A DNA stretch of 64,000 nt, taken from the NCBI GenBank assembly GCA_009869945.1, contig WIXG01000234.1, positions 1 to 64,000 of the forward strand, read 5' to 3'. The translations under genes were made by a program, and so were the position numbers. Below, one piece after another: positions 59,984-64,000 of this stretch. Position 1 is the stretch's first letter, and the number at the start of each line of letters is the position of its first letter. This stretch comes from Mesaphorura yosii. Its lineage: Eukaryota; Arthropoda; Collembola; Poduromorpha; Tullbergiidae. The notes beneath the pieces were generated by a model. It was not told where the DNA came from and made no database searches. It saw nothing but the letters and a program-made list of their open reading frames with translations.

Positions 59984-61168
59984 TTATGGATACAGATCGT
60001 TGACCGAGAATTCGTTCTTCCTGACATTGGTACGCCGAATGATTTGAGTGTCAGTGCACAGAAACTTGACTGAGTCTGGATTCAACCGGTCCAAGTGCTC
60101 TGATCTGAGTCGGCCCTTGTGTTCCTTCGAAGCGATGACATTAATGAATTTTGCAGCACCCCTGTTCAATGCGGGGTTCTTCAACAAATTATTGAGGAAA
60201 CCGTCCAGTTGCTTTCCAAGTTCTATTACACTTTCTTCTTTACGTTCGATGAGATTTGTTGCCTCGCTCTTCTTCCCCAAAGCTTCCTTTAATGACGCCA
60301 TCCCCTTTTCAGTAGCGGCTATAATGTGGTTCGTCGTGTTGTACGCCCTTTCAACCGTTTCCAGTAAAATCTCAGCTCCTTTTATTTCCCTCTGTAACCT
60401 ATCATCAACTCTGTCACGTTTTCGTTGTTTTTGCTGTGGCTGTGGAGGAGCAGGAGCAATCCACTTGTAGTAGAGCGTGTGGTTCGGGAAACTGAGGGCG
60501 AAATACTGAGCGCGTACCGCCAAAAACTTCAGGTCCAGAATGGCGGCGTTTGGCAGACAGTTACCATCTTCTTCTGGGCTCAGCCCGTACCACTCGAAGG
60601 GAATAAGATTTTTAACCTTTTGTGTCTTGGTATTTGGACTTGTAAATGTCATGTACTGCGTTGCAGATAAATACTCAAATAGTCGCTGGAAATGTTGAGG
60701 CCTCAGCAGGACAAATTGCTTCGGTAAGTCGAGGGCAACCGTTTCCACATCTTGTAGAGCTGGAATTCGCAGTACAAATTTGGCTGGCTTCTCTTGTCTT
60801 ATTTTTTTCTTGTCGAACGCTGGGACTGAAAAGCTGGCATCTTCACTCATCGTCTCGAGGTTGGCTTGATCCATTTGCTCCACTGTTGACGTCAAGATGT
60901 GTCCAGCCGCATTATCAACACCTTTCCACGAAGCCAGGGCTTCCTTTTCTCCTGGAGTCGGGACCCGACTATTATTTCCAAGTAGAAGAGATCCCACATA
61001 CGGCCCGGACTTGGCCATATCGACCAGAAGAAGCATTTTGTCCGCATTTTCTTTATCATTCGCTCTGGCGGCACGCTCTGTCGGCTCCTTACGGAGAGGT
61101 TTGGGCTTTGGCTTTGGTAGAACTACTTTGGCTTTTTTACTTGCTGCAGATTTTTTCGCCTTTGACAT
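59984..61168 (-). CDS. Single-exon basic protein of 394 residues, family unknown
   Basis: Uninterrupted frame from MSKAKKSAASKKAKVVLPKP to NDLYP. The N-terminus is Lys/Ala/Pro-rich and likely disordered or nuclear. The middle has a mixed region with some beta character (KPAKFVLRIPALQDVETVAL, LPKQFVLLRPQHFQRLFEYL) and an FEWYGLSPEEDGNCLP block. Residues of about 245-330 are predicted coiled or helical (RLQREIKGAEILLETVERAY, ERKEESVIELGKQLDGFLNN). No enzyme motif or known family recognised. Coding composition and length make it real. It lies downstream of GCP6 on the same strand with about 0.4 kb between them. Confidence 0.7.
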   Translation of the reverse strand: MSKAKKSAASKKAKVVLPKPKPKPLRKEPTERAARANDKENADKMLLLVDMAKSGPYVGSLLLGNNSRVPTPGEKEALASWKGVDNAAGHILTSTVEQMDQANLETMSEDASFSVPAFDKKKIRQEKPAKFVLRIPALQDVETVALDLPKQFVLLRPQHFQRLFEYLSATQYMTFTSPNTKTQKVKNLIPFEWYGLSPEEDGNCLPNAAILDLKFLAVRAQYFALSFPNHTLYYKWIAPAPPQPQQKQRKRDRVDDRLQREIKGAEILLETVERAYNTTNHIIAATEKGMASLKEALGKKSEATNLIERKEESVIELGKQLDGFLNNLLKNPALNRGAAKFINVIASKEHKGRLRSEHLDRLNPDSVKFLCTDTQIIRRTNVRKNEFSVNDLYP

Positions 61169-61551
61169 CTTACTTAATTTAAATCAAATCTGTTTTGAGT
61201 CTGATTAATTGCATTCACCCGGCACAGCGCACTGTGGGATGAAGGTCGCTGCTTCCTGCACTGCACTCACTCTGTCAGTGTCGTTAGTGGCTAGCCTATA
61301 ATGCTTACTGCACAAGCACGAAGTTATAGTAGCTGTAATTAATTAATTGTAGCTAATTGAGCAATTATTGATGAACTCTGTCGTCTGTCACTGTCACTGT
61401 CACTGCAATTATTTTTTATAGTTTGATGATAATTGGGTTACCAATTACGAATTAGGCTAACGCACAATAGAAAGATGATCGTGAGACTCCCGCTGCCGCT
61501 TACAAAATTGAAATTCTCAACTGCCACTCTCATTTTGCTTACGTCGTTGTG
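61169..61551. other. Gap between GCP6 and the basic protein gene
   Basis: Contains a short CTGTCA tandem repeat (about 61385-61404). I searched here for a last GCP6 exon and found none. Confidence 0.45.
61385..61404. repeat. CTGTCA short tandem repeat
   Basis: About three copies of the hexamer. Minor. Confidence 0.7.
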
Positions 61552-64000
61552 TTATGCACTCAAAAGCAAAAGCAAGGGACTTGCGTGTTGTCGCAACGGA
61601 TGAAATGCAATAAGCAACGAACAAAGATCAACAGGCACTGGCTTACTTTCTGTGAAGAGATTCGCGTACTGCTCGCTGACTTCGTATTTCTGAGACAGCT
61701 CCAGAAATTGGGGTTTCGGGATCTCTTCTCCGTCGTCCCAACGAATTCCACTGCCACCTTTACCCATGCTACTGCTGTTGATTGTGTCCAGTTGCGAGCA
61801 AAACGATTCTACGACGAGGAGGTGTCTGAGAATAAGCTTCATTATTTTCTCGGCCTTTTGTCCAAGCAAGCAACTGCAAACGAAGAAAGAACAAAGAAAG
61901 TGAATTAATTTCCAGATAAACTCGGATCATTTGACATTTTGCCAGCATTTCCTCTTACTTCGAAGTAATATTTTTGACATGAGCAACCAAGTGAAGATAT
62001 ATTTTCTCAATAGAATCCATTTCGTGCAGCTTTGACCACAATTCATTCCAGGCAGTGTGAATCACAGTTATGTTGACATAATTTCGAACAGATCTCACAA
62101 AATGAAGCATACGGAACCTGAAAGTGTTTAGCTGGAAGAGTTGGCGAGATTTGGAGCCTGAAAACAGAACAAAACTATTACGCGATCTGGCGCACACAGA
62201 ATTTAAGCCAGACCTGCTTACGTTTTGATTTGAGGTGGGAAAACATTCTCTCCAGAAGAAGTTCCGCACGAATGAGCTTCATTAGAAAACTGAAAATGTT
62301 TTCATACAACGTCATCATTTCATCCGTCAGAATCATGTTTATGGGCCAATCCACTGTGTAGGTTAGGCGTAAGTTATTCAAAGCCTGGAATTCTAGAAAA
62401 AGGAATGTTTAGATTCGTAGCTCCGTGGCTCCCTGAATTTATTACTCGAGCGGGCTTACTGGAGCTAGCTTTGGGGCAGGATTCAGGTTGATCCGATTCA
62501 ACTGTCTTGAGATCTCCAGCAAACGTGAAGTTTATATTTTTCAGTAAAGGATCAGTCACTTCATTTTCCAGTGCAATTGATAGTGCTTCGCCCAAAATCG
62601 TATTGATGCGATAGCTTTTTTCGTACAAGTCTCTGGCCGAGCGCAATGAACTTTTCTTCACCTGCAAAATCCGCAGTGAAATCAGAGAACCCACTCAGCT
62701 CACGAATTTAATTGTGAGCACTTACTTCATCAATCAGTAGCTCAGATAGGAAGTGGCTAAATACTCCATTTTGCAGACATAAATAGTTGTTGATCATTCC
62801 CAAATGCTGAAACAACATATTTTCTTTGATGATGTGGTGCAACAATACGGTATTCACCATTTTGTCCCTGTCACAGGACGAGCGTTTGCATTTAGTTAAG
62901 TAACGGAAAACCAGTCTTCTTTTGAAAGAGCAGCGCTGAATCAAACACTTACTGAGCGGCTAGCGGAATGGAGACCGAACAGGACAGAAACTCGTTCATG
63001 CAAAATTGATCGTATTTTGCTTGATCTCTTCTTCTTTCTGAGCCAGCCGAATGCTTCCGCGCCGGATTTGAGATTGCTGTGGACAAGAATGTGTGGACGC
63101 AATCAGCAACTTATTAAACGAAAAAGAAGCTACTCAATTATGATGTGCGCCTACCGAAATCCGAAATCGGGGAAAATGCGTATGGTTGAGGATCCCGTGT
63201 GATGATTTTGTCGGGATTAAATCTGATCTCCTTCTGATCTCTTGGGCGTGCACTCGTGTTTTCAAGAGGATCGCTATGTAGGCCAATTTCCCCTTGAAAC
63301 TGCCCAGTTTCCGACCTTTGATTGTCATTACCATCATCATTTCCACAGTATTCCGCGATAGAACAGGGTTCACTTTTACTTGAAAGAATGGCCAATCTTT
63401 CACCATCACAGACGTCTAATCCACTCGCGGATCGTGGAAAGTAATTCCTCGCAAATCCTCTCGTTCCCTCGGCTTCTTGCTTATCTAACGCGGCAAAATA
63501 TTCCTGCAACTTTCTGTCCTCCAAACGCTCCTTCATTTTTTGTTGATTTCGAAGCTCATTCGACAATTTAATTTGCTGCTGTAGACTTTGTAGAAGATCC
63601 TGCTTCTTTTCCTTCTCTTGCCTGAACGCATCAAGCCGACGTTGCTCCATTCTTCTATGAAAGCTCGCTCGTTCTGCAGCAAACTTGTCGGTATCGAGGG
63701 TTTTCGACGTGTTGCAAATTACGCCCAAAACAACCTCCTGGATTTCGGTAACCAGATGCGAATTTTCTGAGTAAAAAGTGTCCAGCTTCAATGCCCACGT
63801 CTCTCCGAGTGCCTTCAGCTGTTCAAATCCCAATTCAGCCTTTATTTGCTCCTCAATGCTGCCGACCAATATTGACGAAGTCTTGACAGAGTGCAGCTAC
63901 GCATTAAAGAAGTATTAAAAACTGTTGAGCTTTCTAATTGTAAGGTTAAGTCAGCCTCACCACCGGTTGTAGCGTAATTAGCAAATTCAGTGCCTTTCCG
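61552..64000 (-). CDS. TUBGCP6: Gamma-tubulin complex component 6, 5' partial
   Basis: Subunit of the gamma-tubulin ring complex that nucleates microtubules at centrosomes. Exons read (5' to 3' on minus): 64000-63961 (partial), 63896-63155, 63076-62953, 62867-62726, 62661-62460, 62392-62222, 62157-61959 and 61873 to 61647 (donor) or 61552 (stop if unspliced). Family marks are GKALNLLITLQPV near the edge (GCP6 has CGK..NLL), a charged coiled coil (FHRRMEQRRLDAFRQEKEKK), CSVSIPLAAQ, LTYTVDWPINMILTDEMMTL and RMLHFVRSVRNYVNITVIHT. GCP6 rather than GCP5 is favoured by the CGK-like motif, the middle coiled coil and RSKSRQLFQLNTFRFRMLHF. The last exon ends at a consensus donor (GTAAGC) where GCP6 still needs about 25 residues (final helix); I could not find that exon. 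Confidence 0.87.

Noticed and set aside
1-64000. tRNA, rRNA, CRISPR arrays, bacterial operons, viral genes
   Set aside because: No cloverleaf with B-box-like sequence, no rRNA core sequence, no regularly spaced repeats and no prokaryotic or viral protein signatures were seen.

Overview
This is nuclear DNA of an animal. Genes are split by many short GT-AG introns (often 50-100 bases, some of several kb), ends carry AATAAA signals, and the conserved proteins are metazoan. The closest match is an arthropod: there is a tandem family resembling the group-7 mite-allergen/TULIP fold, a cysteine-rich tail of the arthropod EB/EGF style, and a haf/chaoptin-like LRR receptor. Kintoun (dynein-arm assembly) suggests motile cilia or flagellated sperm. 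A springtail or small crustacean would fit, but the sequence alone does not fix the taxon. There is no sign of prokaryotic, organelle or viral DNA. All gene models come from reading splice sites by eye with phase bookkeeping.

Layout. 1-10.6 kb: 3' part of a cell-surface LRR/Fn3 receptor (+), with a small gene nested on the opposite strand in a 3.5-kb intron. 10.6-17.4 kb: mostly non-coding, with a decayed Tc1/mariner-type element and two small orphan genes. 17.4-27.1 kb: a dense block with a 100-residue orphan (+), THADA (-, 16 exons), ANAPC13 (+) and an F-box/LRR gene (-), arranged tail-to-tail and head-to-head. 28.6-32.1 kb: an OSBP-type sterol-transfer protein without a PH domain (+), tail-to-tail with LAMTOR2 (-). 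32.1-34.9 kb is non-coding. 34.9-36.7 kb: a short NudE/NDEL1 (+). 38.1-42.7 kb: a two-TM orphan (+) and two one-TM orphans (+, -). 44.1-44.8 kb: secreted Kunitz protein (-). 46.6-48.8 kb: kintoun/DNAAF2 (+). 49.8-50.9 kb: secreted Gly/His-rich protein (-).

52.4-58.4 kb holds the most unusual content: three tandem genes (+) with identical intron phases (1,2,0,1). Each encodes a signal peptide, a group-7-allergen/TULIP-like domain, a C-terminal extension and a hydrophobic tail that looks like a GPI-attachment signal. One has a Thr/Pro mucin-like stalk built from a short tandem repeat; the third carries a large Cys-rich EB/EGF-like module after its stalk. I read these as membrane-tethered lipid-binding proteins rather than the soluble proteins typical of the family.

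59.0-64.0 kb: a small type-I membrane protein (+), an unrecognised basic protein (-) with an open extension past its stop, and the 3' part of gamma-tubulin complex component 6 (-). Neighbouring genes share no obvious pathway apart from the tandem cluster. Several housekeeping genes relate to microtubules, centrosome or cilia (NDEL1, kintoun, GCP6, and the nested gene with TQT motifs), which may be coincidence.
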